Part shown: piece by piece, positions 34,815 through 42,803 of the stretch
Numbering within the stretch: the stretch's first letter is position 1
How the letters are laid out: every line of letters begins with the position of its first letter
NCBI RefSeq assembly: GCF_001514265.1
Contig: NZ_KQ948988.1
Location: 186,001 to 250,000 of the forward strand
Direction: 5' to 3'
Source of the DNA: Streptomyces resistomycificus
GTDB taxonomy: Bacteria > Actinomycetota > Actinomycetes > Streptomycetales > Streptomycetaceae
DNA length: 64,000 nucleotides
Notes under the pieces: generated by a model
What the model was told of the DNA's origin: nothing
Seen by the model: the letters and a program-made list of their open reading frames with translations, nothing else
The model's database searches: none
Translations under genes and position numbers: made by a program

Positions 34815-36155
34815 GTGACTGCCGTCCAATCGCCCCCTGCGCCCCCCACGGCGATAAAACGCCCCAGGGTGGTGGCCCGCACGGGCCTGTACGCCGTGCT
34901 GGCCGCGAACGCGGCCGTGGTGGCCTTCTTCTTCACCCAGGCGGGGTTCGCGTCGAACGCCCTCATCGTGCTGGGCCGGCTCACCGGCCTGTACGGCGCC
35001 CTCCTGATGGCCTTCCAGCTGGTCCTGGTGGCCCGGCTGCCCTGGCTCGACCGCCGCATCGGCATGGACCGGCTGACCTCCTGGCACCGCTGGACCGGCT
35101 TCGGCATCCTGTTCACGCTGCTCGGCCACGCCGTGTTCATCAGCTTCGGCTACGCCGCCTCCTCCGACCTGGACCCGGTCAGCCAGCTGGTGGACCTCGC
35201 CGAGACCGTCGAGGGCGTGCTCCGCGCGGTCGTCGCGCTGGCGGTCATCATCGTGGTGGGCGCCGTCTCGGGCCGCTACGCCCGCCGCCGGCTGGCCTAC
35301 GAGACGTGGCACTTCATCCACCTGTACACCTACGTCGCCGTGGTGCTGGCCTTCACCCACCAGGTCGCGGTCGGTACGACCTTCGCCTCGTCGTCCGTCG
35401 CGACGGCGTACTGGTACGGCGTCTGGGGCCTCGCCCTCACCTCGGTGTTCGTCGGCCGGCTGGTGCTCCCGCTGTGGCGGAACTGGCGTCACCAGCTGCG
35501 CGTCACCGCCGTCGTCCCCGAGTCGGACAACGTCGTGTCGGTCTACATGAGCGGCCGTGACCTCGACCGCATGCCCGCCCAGGCCGGCCAGTTCTTCCTG
35601 TGGCGCTTTTTGACCCGTGACCGCTGGTGGCAGGCCAACCCGTTCTCCCTGTCGGCCGCCCCCGACGGCCGCACCCTGCGCCTGACCGCCAAGGCCGCCG
35701 GCAGCGGCAGCGCCGCCCTGCGGCACGTGAAGGTCGGCACGCGGGTCTTCGCCGAGGGCCCCTACGGCGCCTTCACCGCGCTGCACCGCACCCGTCCCGA
35801 GGCCGTGCTCATCGCCGGCGGCGTCGGCGTCACCCCGATCCGGGCCCTGCTGGAGGAGATCCAGGGCCACGCCGTCGTCATCTACCGGGTCGCCACCGAC
35901 CGGGACGCCGTCCTCTACGACGAGCTGCGGGACCTCGCCCTCGCCAAGGGCTGCGAGCTGCACCTGGTGACCGGGCCGCCCGTCCCGGACCGGCTGGCGC
36001 CCGGCGAACTGGCGCGCATGGTGCCGGACATCGCGGACCGGGACGTCTTCCTGTGCGGACCGCCGCCCATGATGAACGCGGTGCTGGGCAGCCTGCGCGA
36101 GCTGAACGTGCCCAAGCCGCAGATCCACTTCGAGCGCTTCAGCCTGGCGGGATGA
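34815..36155 (+). CDS. Ferric-reductase-like transmembrane flavoprotein
   Basis: 446 aa from GTG 34815 with AAGGAG upstream. Six membrane helices (20-240) carry paired haem-ligand histidines (LTSWHRWTGFG, LLGHAVF, TWHFIHLYTY, FTHQVAV). A C-terminal FNR-like module follows: FAD-binding NPFSLSAAP and NAD(P)-binding IAGGVGVTPIRALLEE with LCGPPPMM. It moves electrons from cytosolic NAD(P)H across the membrane. The following FMN-binding protein and ApbE suggest the acceptor is a covalently flavinylated extracellular protein. Confidence 0.88.
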   Translation: MTAVQSPPAPPTAIKRPRVVARTGLYAVLAANAAVVAFFFTQAGFASNALIVLGRLTGLYGALLMAFQLVLVARLPWLDRRIGMDRLTSWHRWTGFGILFTLLGHAVFISFGYAASSDLDPVSQLVDLAETVEGVLRAVVALAVIIVVGAVSGRYARRRLAYETWHFIHLYTYVAVVLAFTHQVAVGTTFASSSVATAYWYGVWGLALTSVFVGRLVLPLWRNWRHQLRVTAVVPESDNVVSVYMSGRDLDRMPAQAGQFFLWRFLTRDRWWQANPFSLSAAPDGRTLRLTAKAAGSGSAALRHVKVGTRVFAEGPYGAFTALHRTRPEAVLIAGGVGVTPIRALLEEIQGHAVVIYRVATDRDAVLYDELRDLALAKGCELHLVTGPPVPDRLAPGELARMVPDIADRDVFLCGPPPMMNAVLGSLRELNVPKPQIHFERFSLAG

Positions 36156-36165
36156 GGAAGTCACC

Positions 36166-36846
36166 GTGAAACGAGCCATACCTGTCGTGGTCCTGAGCAT
36201 CGCGGGCCTGGTGCCCGTGTGGCTCTACGAGCCCTCGGCCGCCACGTCCACCGTCCAGACCACCACTCCCGCGCCCTCCACGTCCTCCTCGTCGGGCTCC
36301 TCCGGTGTCGTCACCGGCTCGACGGTGAACACGGAGAAGGGCCCCGTGCAGGTCCAGGTGACCTTCGCGGGGACGCGGATCACCGCCGTGAAGATGCTCC
36401 AGCAGCCGAACCACCCGCAGACCACGGCGGCGGTGCCGAAGCTGGTCGCGGAGACGCTGGAGGCGCAGAGCGCGGACATCGACACCGTCTCCGGCGCCAC
36501 CATCACCACCGAGGGCTACAAGGAGTCCCTGCAGGCCGCGATCGACGAGAACGCCAAGACGGCGTCCGCCTCGCCGTCCGCCTCCGCCTCCCAGACCGTC
36601 GACGGCTCCACGGTGAACACGGAGAAGGGCCCCGTGCAGGTCCAGGTGACCTTCGAGGGCGACGAGATCACCGCCGTGAACATGCTCCAGCAGCCCAACC
36701 ACCCGCAGACCACGGCGGCGGTGCCGAAGCTGGTCGCGGAGACGCTGGAGGCGCAGAGCGCGGACATCGACACCGTCTCCGGCGCCACCATCACCAGCGA
36801 CGGCTACCGGGAGTCCCTGCAGGCCGCCCTCGACGCGAAGGGCTGA
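36166..36846 (+). CDS. Exported protein with two near-identical FMN-binding domains
   Basis: 226 aa from GTG 36166, 10 nt after the reductase. An uncleaved or signal-type N-terminal helix (1-20) and a Ser/Thr-rich linker precede two FMN_bind domains (about 50-125 and 146-221). Each ends in SGATIT plus (T/S)(E/D)GY, the threonine phospho-FMN attachment motif used by ApbE. DNA copies (about 36316-36537 and 36604-36825, offset 288 nt) differ at few positions. It is probably a two-flavin extracellular electron carrier reduced by the upstream protein. Confidence 0.85.
   Translation: MKRAIPVVVLSIAGLVPVWLYEPSAATSTVQTTTPAPSTSSSSGSSGVVTGSTVNTEKGPVQVQVTFAGTRITAVKMLQQPNHPQTTAAVPKLVAETLEAQSADIDTVSGATITTEGYKESLQAAIDENAKTASASPSASASQTVDGSTVNTEKGPVQVQVTFEGDEITAVNMLQQPNHPQTTAAVPKLVAETLEAQSADIDTVSGATITSDGYRESLQAALDAKG
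36316..36825 (+). repeat. Tandem intragenic duplication of an FMN-binding domain
   Basis: Two direct copies of about 222 bp, offset by 288 bp, are nearly identical at nucleotide level. Differences cluster at GTR/DE, K/N and the TE/SD positions before GY. Conservation extends to synonymous sites, so duplication is recent or homogenised. Confidence 0.85.
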
Positions 36847-36851
36847 CCGGC

Positions 36852-37589
36852 ATGCACCGCGTCGAGCACGTCATGGGCTTCCCGGTCTCGCTGCGCGTCG
36901 ACGACGAGGGCGTCCCCGAGTCGGCCGCGGACGCGGTCTTCGCGTGGCTGCACGAGGTCGACGCCCGCTTCAGCCCGTTCAGGGCCGACAGCGAGGTGTC
37001 CCGGCTCGACCGGGGCGAGCTGTCGGACCGGGACGTCAGCGCGGACCTGCGTGAGGTACTCGACCTGTGCGAGGAGTACCGAGTCGCCACCGGCGGCGCC
37101 TTCGACGTACGGCTGCCCGGACGCGGTCTCGACCCGTGCGCGGTGGTGAAGGGCTGGTCGGTGCAGCGGGGCGCCGACCTGCTGCGGGCGGCCGGCGCCA
37201 CCCGCTTCTGCCTCAACGCCGGCGGCGACGTGGCCTGCGCGGGCGGCCCCTGGCGGGTGGGCGTACGGCACCCCGAGCACGCCGACCAGCTGTGCACGGT
37301 CCTCGAGCTCACCGACGCGGCGGTGGCCACCTCCGCCCGCTACGAGCGCGGCGACCACATCGTCGACGGCCGGACCGGGCGTCCGGCGACGGGGCTGCTC
37401 AGCCTGACGGTGGTGGCCGCGTCCCTGACGGAGGCCGACTCGGTCGCCACGGCGGCGTTCGCGATGGGCCCGGACGGCGTCGACTGGGCAGCCTCGCTGC
37501 CGGGCTGCGAGGTGTTCGCGGTGGACGCGCAGCGGCGGGTCCTGCGGACGCCGGGGCTGCCGGTGGCCCAGGCGGCGGGCGCGCGCTGA
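36852..37589 (+). CDS. apbE: FAD:protein FMN transferase (ApbE)
   Basis: 245 aa from ATG 36852, 5 nt after the FMN-protein gene. ApbE signatures: MGFPVSLRV near the N-terminus, FSPFRADSEVSRL, CAVVKGWSVQRGADLL, NAGGDVACAGGPW and HIVDGRTGRPATG. It transfers FMN from FAD to a Thr of FMN_bind domains, here surely the tandem protein upstream. Unlike many ApbE proteins it has no evident signal peptide, so flavinylation may occur in the cytoplasm or at the membrane before export. Confidence 0.9.
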   Translation: MHRVEHVMGFPVSLRVDDEGVPESAADAVFAWLHEVDARFSPFRADSEVSRLDRGELSDRDVSADLREVLDLCEEYRVATGGAFDVRLPGRGLDPCAVVKGWSVQRGADLLRAAGATRFCLNAGGDVACAGGPWRVGVRHPEHADQLCTVLELTDAAVATSARYERGDHIVDGRTGRPATGLLSLTVVAASLTEADSVATAAFAMGPDGVDWAASLPGCEVFAVDAQRRVLRTPGLPVAQAAGAR

Positions 37590-37617
37590 ACCCGCCGCAC
37601 CCGCCCGCTCGGACGGC

Positions 37618-37650
37618 GAGGGCGGGCTGCGACCGGCAGCCCGCCCCCTC
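37618..37650. terminator. Stem-loop between apbE and the GT39 gene
   Basis: GGGCGGGCTGC (37620-37630) pairs with GCAGCCCGCCC (37636-37646) across a 5-nt loop, placed between two convergent genes. A bidirectional terminator is likely. Confidence 0.75.
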
Positions 37651-37668
37651 TCACTCCGTACCGCCGGG

Positions 37669-39729
37669 TCAGCCGACGTCGGAGGCGTCCAGGCGGTACA
37701 GGCCGCTGTAGTCGCCGACCGCCGTGCCGTTCTTCCTGACCCAGGTCGAGATCTCGCTGTTCGACGAGGACTGGCCGCTGTCGCCGATGACGATGTAGTG
37801 CAGCTTGCCGGACTTCACCAGGCTCTTGAGCTTGGCGAGGGTCATCGCGTCGTCGCTGCCGGACCAGCCGCCCATCGAGATCACCGGCTGACCCGACTCC
37901 AGGATGATCGAGGACGCCGTCTGGTCGGTGGCCACCGCCACCAGCCAGGTCGCGCCGTCCTGGTTCTTCTTCAGGTACGTGATCATCTCGGACGAGACCT
38001 CGGTGCCCCCGCCCATGCCGCCGGCGGTCCGGCCGGTGTCGGACTCCGAGGACGTGCCGGAGGAGGAGGGCGCACCCGACGGCGGCTGTCCGGTCGACTG
38101 CCCCGTGGAACTCCCCGTCCCGCTCGGCGCGTCGCCGCTCGGCCGCCGGCCGCCGCCCATGCCGCCGCCCATGCCGCCACCGGTGTTCGGGCCGGCTGTC
38201 GGGTTGGTGCCGTTGGTGCTCGCGGTGGTCGCCGCCGACACCGAGTACGCGGCGGGGCCGGCGAGCAGGGCCACGACCGCGGCCAGCGCGGCGACGCCCA
38301 CCAGCCGCTGCCGCCCGGTGAACCGGCCGACCAGCAGCCCGATCACCGCGGCGGCACCGGCGATCCCGGCCACGACCTCCGCGACCGTGTACAGCGTCCC
38401 CGAGCCGGAGACCCGCTGGAGCAGGACGACCGCCCAGACCGTACTGGCCGCGACCGCGAGCGGCAGCACCCAGGACCACCTGGCGGCCGGACCCTCGACG
38501 AACGCCCGGTACAGCATCACCGAGCCGATTCCCGCCAGGGCCGCGATCCCGGGGGCCATGGCCGTGACGTAGTACGGGTGGAAGGTGCCCTCGGCGAGCG
38601 CGAAGGTCAGGTGGTGCAGGACGAACCAGCCGCCCCACAGCAGCAGCGCCGCCCGCTTGGCGTCGGTGCGGGGAGCCCGGCCGCGCAGCACCAGTCCGCC
38701 GACGAGGGCGATGAGCGCGAAGGGGATCAGCCAGGAGATCTGGCCGCCCATGATCTCGTTGAACATGCGGTACAGGCCCGCGTCGCCGCCGAAGCTCGCG
38801 CCGTTGCCCTGCGATCCCACCGACGAACTCGCCCCGAGGATCCGGCCGAAGCCGTTGTAGCCGATGACCAGGTCCCAGACCGTGTTGTCGGTGGAGCCGC
38901 CGATGTAGGGGCGCGCGGAGGCCGGGATCAGGTCGACGACCACCATCCACCAGGCGCTGGAGACGATGAGCGCGAGCGTCCCGACGGCGAGGTTGCGCAC
39001 GCGCCGGCCCAGGCCGCCCCTCGCGGCCCACAGGTAGACCAGGAAGAACGCGGGCAGGACGACGTACGCCTGCATCATCTTCGTGTTGAACGCGAAGCCG
39101 ATCGCGACGCCGGACCACACCAGCGGCAGCAGCCGCCCCGTGCGCACCGCCTTCATCAGGGCGGCCGCGCCGAGCAGCATCAGGAAGACCAGGACGGGGT
39201 CCGGGTTGGTGTCCCGGGTGATGGCGACCGTGATCGGGGTGAGGGCGAGCGCGAGGGCGGCGACCGTACCCGCCACCGGACCGAAGTCCCGCTTCACCAT
39301 GCGGTACAGCAGGGCGACCGAGCCGGCACCGACCGCGACCATGGGCAGTGCCAACTGCCAGGCGCCGTAACCGAAGAGGCGCGCGGACAGGCCCATCACC
39401 CACAGCGCGAACGGCGGCTTGTCGACGGTGATGAAGCTGCCCGAGTCGAGCGCGCCGAAGAAGAACGCCTTCCAGCTCTCGGTGCCGCTGTAGACGGCGG
39501 CGTTGTAGAAGGTGTTACCGGTGACGGACGACAGGTTCCAGGCGTACAGGGCCGTGGCCAGGACGAGAACCGCCCACAGGACGGGACGGGCCCAGCTGGG
39601 GTCCTCGGGAGCGCCGGTGAACAGCCGCCGGGCACGGGCGGCAAGACCACCGCCGGCCGTCGGGGCCGCGTGGTGGCGGCGCCCGCCGTCCTGGGCCGGC
39701 GGCGCGGGCGGTGGGGCGAGGGTCGTCAT
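37669..39729 (-). CDS. GT39/ArnT-like membrane glycosyltransferase
   Basis: 686 aa from ATG 39729. N-terminal cytoplasmic tail, then many membrane helices with the first-loop signature FITVDKPPFALWVMGLSA (acidic catalytic-type residue) and RDTNPDPVLVFLMLL. A Gly/Met-rich low-complexity segment (near 520-570) links to a soluble C-terminal domain with GQPVISMGGWSGSDDAMT and YIVIGDSG. This is the common actinobacterial mannosyltransferase-like architecture; the lipid-linked donor and acceptor are unknown. Confidence 0.8.
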   Translation of the reverse strand: MTTLAPPPAPPAQDGGRRHHAAPTAGGGLAARARRLFTGAPEDPSWARPVLWAVLVLATALYAWNLSSVTGNTFYNAAVYSGTESWKAFFFGALDSGSFITVDKPPFALWVMGLSARLFGYGAWQLALPMVAVGAGSVALLYRMVKRDFGPVAGTVAALALALTPITVAITRDTNPDPVLVFLMLLGAAALMKAVRTGRLLPLVWSGVAIGFAFNTKMMQAYVVLPAFFLVYLWAARGGLGRRVRNLAVGTLALIVSSAWWMVVVDLIPASARPYIGGSTDNTVWDLVIGYNGFGRILGASSSVGSQGNGASFGGDAGLYRMFNEIMGGQISWLIPFALIALVGGLVLRGRAPRTDAKRAALLLWGGWFVLHHLTFALAEGTFHPYYVTAMAPGIAALAGIGSVMLYRAFVEGPAARWSWVLPLAVAASTVWAVVLLQRVSGSGTLYTVAEVVAGIAGAAAVIGLLVGRFTGRQRLVGVAALAAVVALLAGPAAYSVSAATTASTNGTNPTAGPNTGGGMGGGMGGGRRPSGDAPSGTGSSTGQSTGQPPSGAPSSSGTSSESDTGRTAGGMGGGTEVSSEMITYLKKNQDGATWLVAVATDQTASSIILESGQPVISMGGWSGSDDAMTLAKLKSLVKSGKLHYIVIGDSGQSSSNSEISTWVRKNGTAVGDYSGLYRLDASDVG

Positions 39730-39971
39730 GACGCGTACTCCAGTTGCTCCGGGCGGTGTTCTCGCGGTGATGTCAGTGACCCTCGGCGCGGTCTCTGGGG
39801 GATTGCTGAGCGACTCCTGAGGACGAGGTGAGAATCAGCGGACTCACAGGTGACCCACAGCGGGTCCGTGGCCGGGTCCCGGCCACGACGGTTGGAGCCG
39901 CGTCACGGTGGCTATATTCCTGGGAACGGAAACCGGCCGGCTGGGGCGGGGGACGCATTTCAGGGGGAAGC

Positions 39972-41453
39972 ATGCGCAGGGCCGCGATCGTCTTCGTTCA
40001 CGGACTGTCCTCCTCGTCCGCCACCTGGCGTGATCTCAAGGCCCAGTTATCCGCCACACCCGGCATCGCACAGGAATTCGACTTACTCTTCTTCGATTAC
40101 GCGACGCCTCGGCTGTCGTGGAGTCCGCTGCGCAGAATGCCGAACATCGACACCGTCGCCGAAAGCCTCAAGAGCTACCTCGCCGACCAGCCGATCTCCC
40201 ACGAACGCCTGGTGATCGTCACCCACAGCCAGGGCGGACTCGTGGTCCAGCGGTTCCTGTCGCGGATGCTCGCCGAGGGGCGCGGCTGGGAACTCGCCCG
40301 CATCCGGCGCGTGGTCATGTTCGCCTGCCCCAACAACGGTTCCGAGCTCTTCCTGTTGCTGCGCCGCGGCCTCATGGGCGTCACCAGGAACAGTCAGGAG
40401 CGGGAGCTGAGACCCCTTCAGGCCTCGGTGCAGGAAACCCAGCGCAGGGTGATGACCGGCATAGTCCACGCCCAGTACGTGTCGCGCGACCGGTGCCCGA
40501 TCCCCGTCGTGTCGTACGCCGGCGAGAGCGACAACGTCGTGTCGCCGTCCTCTGCGGTGAGCGTCTTTCCCGAATCCGCCGTGATGCCCGGCGACCACTT
40601 CTCCGTCATCACGCCCGGTGCCGACGGACGGCTGCTGCGCGCCCTGCTGGGAAATCTGGAAAAGGCCTTGCGGGAGCCCTTTCCGGAGGAGTCCATATCC
40701 AGTGCGCCCACCTATGCGCGGATGGCCGCGCACGGGGAGGAATTCCTCGCGGAGCACCAGCTGTTCGGCCCGGTGGCCGTGCCCACGAGTCCCTGGGCCA
40801 CCACTCAGTTCTTCATCCACGGAGGCCCGCTCGAGCAGCTCTCGGACATCGACGTCATCGTGTCGTCGGAGAACATCTATCTCCAGATGTCGCAGTTCTT
40901 CAAGTCGTCGACGTCCGGGAGCCTGAGGCGGGCCGCCGCCATCAAGGGAGCCGGTGGCGAGATCCTCGACGACGTGGCCGGCGACAGCCTCATCGGGTGG
41001 CTGCGCGACCACGCCCGCTACGGCCTCCCCGTGCAGATCGGCACCGTCGCGCCGACCCCGTCCGGCGCGCTGGCCGAGCGCAACGTCTCGCGCATCTACC
41101 ACGCGGCCATCGTGACCCCGGTCGACGGCACCAGCGACTACACGGTCAACCCGCATGCCATCACCCGGGCGACACACAACGTCTTCCTGCTGGCCCGCAG
41201 GGAACGCCACGAACTGGACCTGCCGCTTAGCTCCATCTGCCTGCCCCTTTTCGGGTCCGGCCGAGGCGGCATCACCCTGTCCCGCAGCTTCGACCTGGTC
41301 TGGGAGGCGCTGATGACCGAACTGTCCAACGACAGCTCCTGGAGCATCCACTTCGCCACCCGCAGGCGCCGCAGCTACGACATGCTCAAGGAACGACTGT
41401 CGGCCAAGAAGCAGGAGAACGAGGCCCGGTGGGCCAACCGGGGCGCGATGTGA
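39972..41453 (+). CDS. Alpha/beta hydrolase fused to a macro-like (ADP-ribose-binding type) domain
   Basis: 493 aa from ATG 39972 with GGGGGAAG upstream. Residues 1-235 are an alpha/beta hydrolase: FVHGLSSSSATW, nucleophile Ser86 in THSQGG, Asp187 (GESDNVV) and His209 (PGDHFS). Residues about 265-460 resemble a macro domain: DIDVIVSSENIYLQM, then GTVAPTPSGAL, IYHAAIV and LPLFGSGRGG. Two TTA codons (26 and 38) predict bldA-dependent translation. It precedes a RES-domain gene by 50 nt on the same strand. A linked ADP-ribose sensing or removal plus esterase/lipase effector role is inferred. Confidence 0.72.
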   Translation: MRRAAIVFVHGLSSSSATWRDLKAQLSATPGIAQEFDLLFFDYATPRLSWSPLRRMPNIDTVAESLKSYLADQPISHERLVIVTHSQGGLVVQRFLSRMLAEGRGWELARIRRVVMFACPNNGSELFLLLRRGLMGVTRNSQERELRPLQASVQETQRRVMTGIVHAQYVSRDRCPIPVVSYAGESDNVVSPSSAVSVFPESAVMPGDHFSVITPGADGRLLRALLGNLEKALREPFPEESISSAPTYARMAAHGEEFLAEHQLFGPVAVPTSPWATTQFFIHGGPLEQLSDIDVIVSSENIYLQMSQFFKSSTSGSLRRAAAIKGAGGEILDDVAGDSLIGWLRDHARYGLPVQIGTVAPTPSGALAERNVSRIYHAAIVTPVDGTSDYTVNPHAITRATHNVFLLARRERHELDLPLSSICLPLFGSGRGGITLSRSFDLVWEALMTELSNDSSWSIHFATRRRRSYDMLKERLSAKKQENEARWANRGAM

Positions 41454-41503
41454 CGTCCGCTGATCCGCGGTGCCGTCCACCGGGGCCGCTGTACCGTGTA
41501 TGC

Positions 41504-42727
41504 ATGGAAAGCGCCGACGGCGACGACGGGGCCGCGTCCTGGGAACCGGCCGTGGGCGCCCTGGCGCTGTGCTTCGAGCACCTCCATGACGACCTTCTCC
41601 AGAAGAGGCTTCGGGACGGCGCGTTCCGGGGCGAGTGCTCCTTCTGCCCCGACGGCGCGCGGGACCGGGTGACGGTCGTTCGGGTGTCCCGGCTCGCCGA
41701 GGAGATCCTGGCGGCCTTGTCCGACGGCGATCCCGGCCCCTCGGCCGACGTGCCCGTCGAGTGGGCGCACGTGGAACGGGCGCAGGGTGATGCGCACAAG
41801 GCGCCGCCCGATCCCGCCCAAGCCGTCGCGGAGGCCTGTGACGCCGTGCTCGACGACGACGTGCTGAAAGCCGTCAAGGACTGCATCGACCAGAAGAACT
41901 GGTACGGCGATCCCGTTGAGTTCGTTCCCCGCTCGAGCACCATGAGGGACAGCTGGGCGAGCTTCTGCCGGACGGTGGTGGAACGGGACCTCGACTTACC
42001 GGGCAGCGACCCGGCACCCGGATCGGACCGGGACAAGCTGGACTCCCTGATGGGGCGGATCGCCGGGATAATCCGGGAAGCACACCTCATCAGGACGGTG
42101 GAGCCCGGCGAGAAGATCTGGCGCGGCCGGATGCGGGCGGACGACGTCCTCCCGCACTACCGGGCCCGCGACATCGGCTCGGCGCCCCCCGGGCGCGCGG
42201 CGGAGAACCGTATGAGCCGGGCCGGCGTCCCGTTGTTCTACGGCTCCGCCGACAGCGACACGGCCGTCGTGGAGATCTCGGCGCGCGACGACCGGCCCTT
42301 CGCCGCCGTGGCCGCCTTCGAGGTGACCCGGCCGATCAGGGTGGTCGACCTCGTCGACATCCCAAAGGCGCCCAGCCGGTTCGACCGGGAAGCGGCCGCG
42401 CGCCGCGACTCCCTCGTCTTCCTCAGGGACTTCGCCCGGGACCTGAGCAGGCCCGTCTTCTACGACGGCCGCCCTCACCGGGACTACCGCCCCACGCAGT
42501 ACGTGACCGACTACTTCCGTGAGTCCCCCGGTCTGCGCGTGGAGGGCATCCGCTTCCGCTCCGCCCACAACGCGGGCGTGAACTACGCCCTCTTCGTCGA
42601 GGTGACGCAGTGCTTGGCCTCCGACGCGGCCGACGGCCACGGCACCCTGAGGCTGATCGCAGGGTCCGAACGAGTGGAGCCGCGCAGCCACGTCGCCCGC
42701 CGAAGCGCCGTAACCCCCGCCGTCTAG
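41504..42727 (+). CDS. RES-domain protein with HEPN/RES-type N-terminus (putative NAD-consuming toxin)
   Basis: 407 aa from ATG 41504; GTG 41429 with a GAGG upstream is an alternative that would overlap the previous gene. The N-terminal region has ECSFC (Cys45/Cys48) and helical segments like the HEPN/RES N-terminal domain. The C-terminal RES domain shows WRGRM (Arg207), NRMSRAGVPLFYGS (Arg236, Tyr246), AVVEIS (Glu257), YRPTQYVTDYF and FRSAHN (Ser353). RES toxins have an ADP-ribosyltransferase-like fold and degrade NAD+ or modify targets. Codon 165 is TTA. It pairs with the upstream macro-like protein. Confidence 0.75.
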   Translation: MESADGDDGAASWEPAVGALALCFEHLHDDLLQKRLRDGAFRGECSFCPDGARDRVTVVRVSRLAEEILAALSDGDPGPSADVPVEWAHVERAQGDAHKAPPDPAQAVAEACDAVLDDDVLKAVKDCIDQKNWYGDPVEFVPRSSTMRDSWASFCRTVVERDLDLPGSDPAPGSDRDKLDSLMGRIAGIIREAHLIRTVEPGEKIWRGRMRADDVLPHYRARDIGSAPPGRAAENRMSRAGVPLFYGSADSDTAVVEISARDDRPFAAVAAFEVTRPIRVVDLVDIPKAPSRFDREAAARRDSLVFLRDFARDLSRPVFYDGRPHRDYRPTQYVTDYFRESPGLRVEGIRFRSAHNAGVNYALFVEVTQCLASDAADGHGTLRLIAGSERVEPRSHVARRSAVTPAV

Positions 42728-42770
42728 ACTCTCCCCGCAACGGCCTGCACGACCGTGGCCGAAATTCGGC

Positions 42771-42795
42771 GGCTTTTGCCAAATCCGAGGGGTAT
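42771..42795 (+). promoter_or_regulatory. SigmaB-like promoter upstream of the osmoprotectant transporter
   Basis: GGCT (42771-42774), a 15-nt spacer and GGGTAT (42790-42795) fit the Streptomyces sigmaB pattern GNNT-N14-16-GGGTAY. SigmaB responds to osmotic stress, matching the osmoprotectant genes downstream. The predicted transcript start falls at the TTG start codon, so either the transcript is leaderless or a second promoter lies upstream. Confidence 0.5.
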
Positions 42796-42803
42796 TCGGC
42801 GTT

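Noticed and set aside
37798..39831. A 677-codon open frame antisense to the GT39 gene
   Set aside because: Composition is typical of a reverse-frame shadow (Arg/Gly/Asp/His-rich) and no motif is visible.
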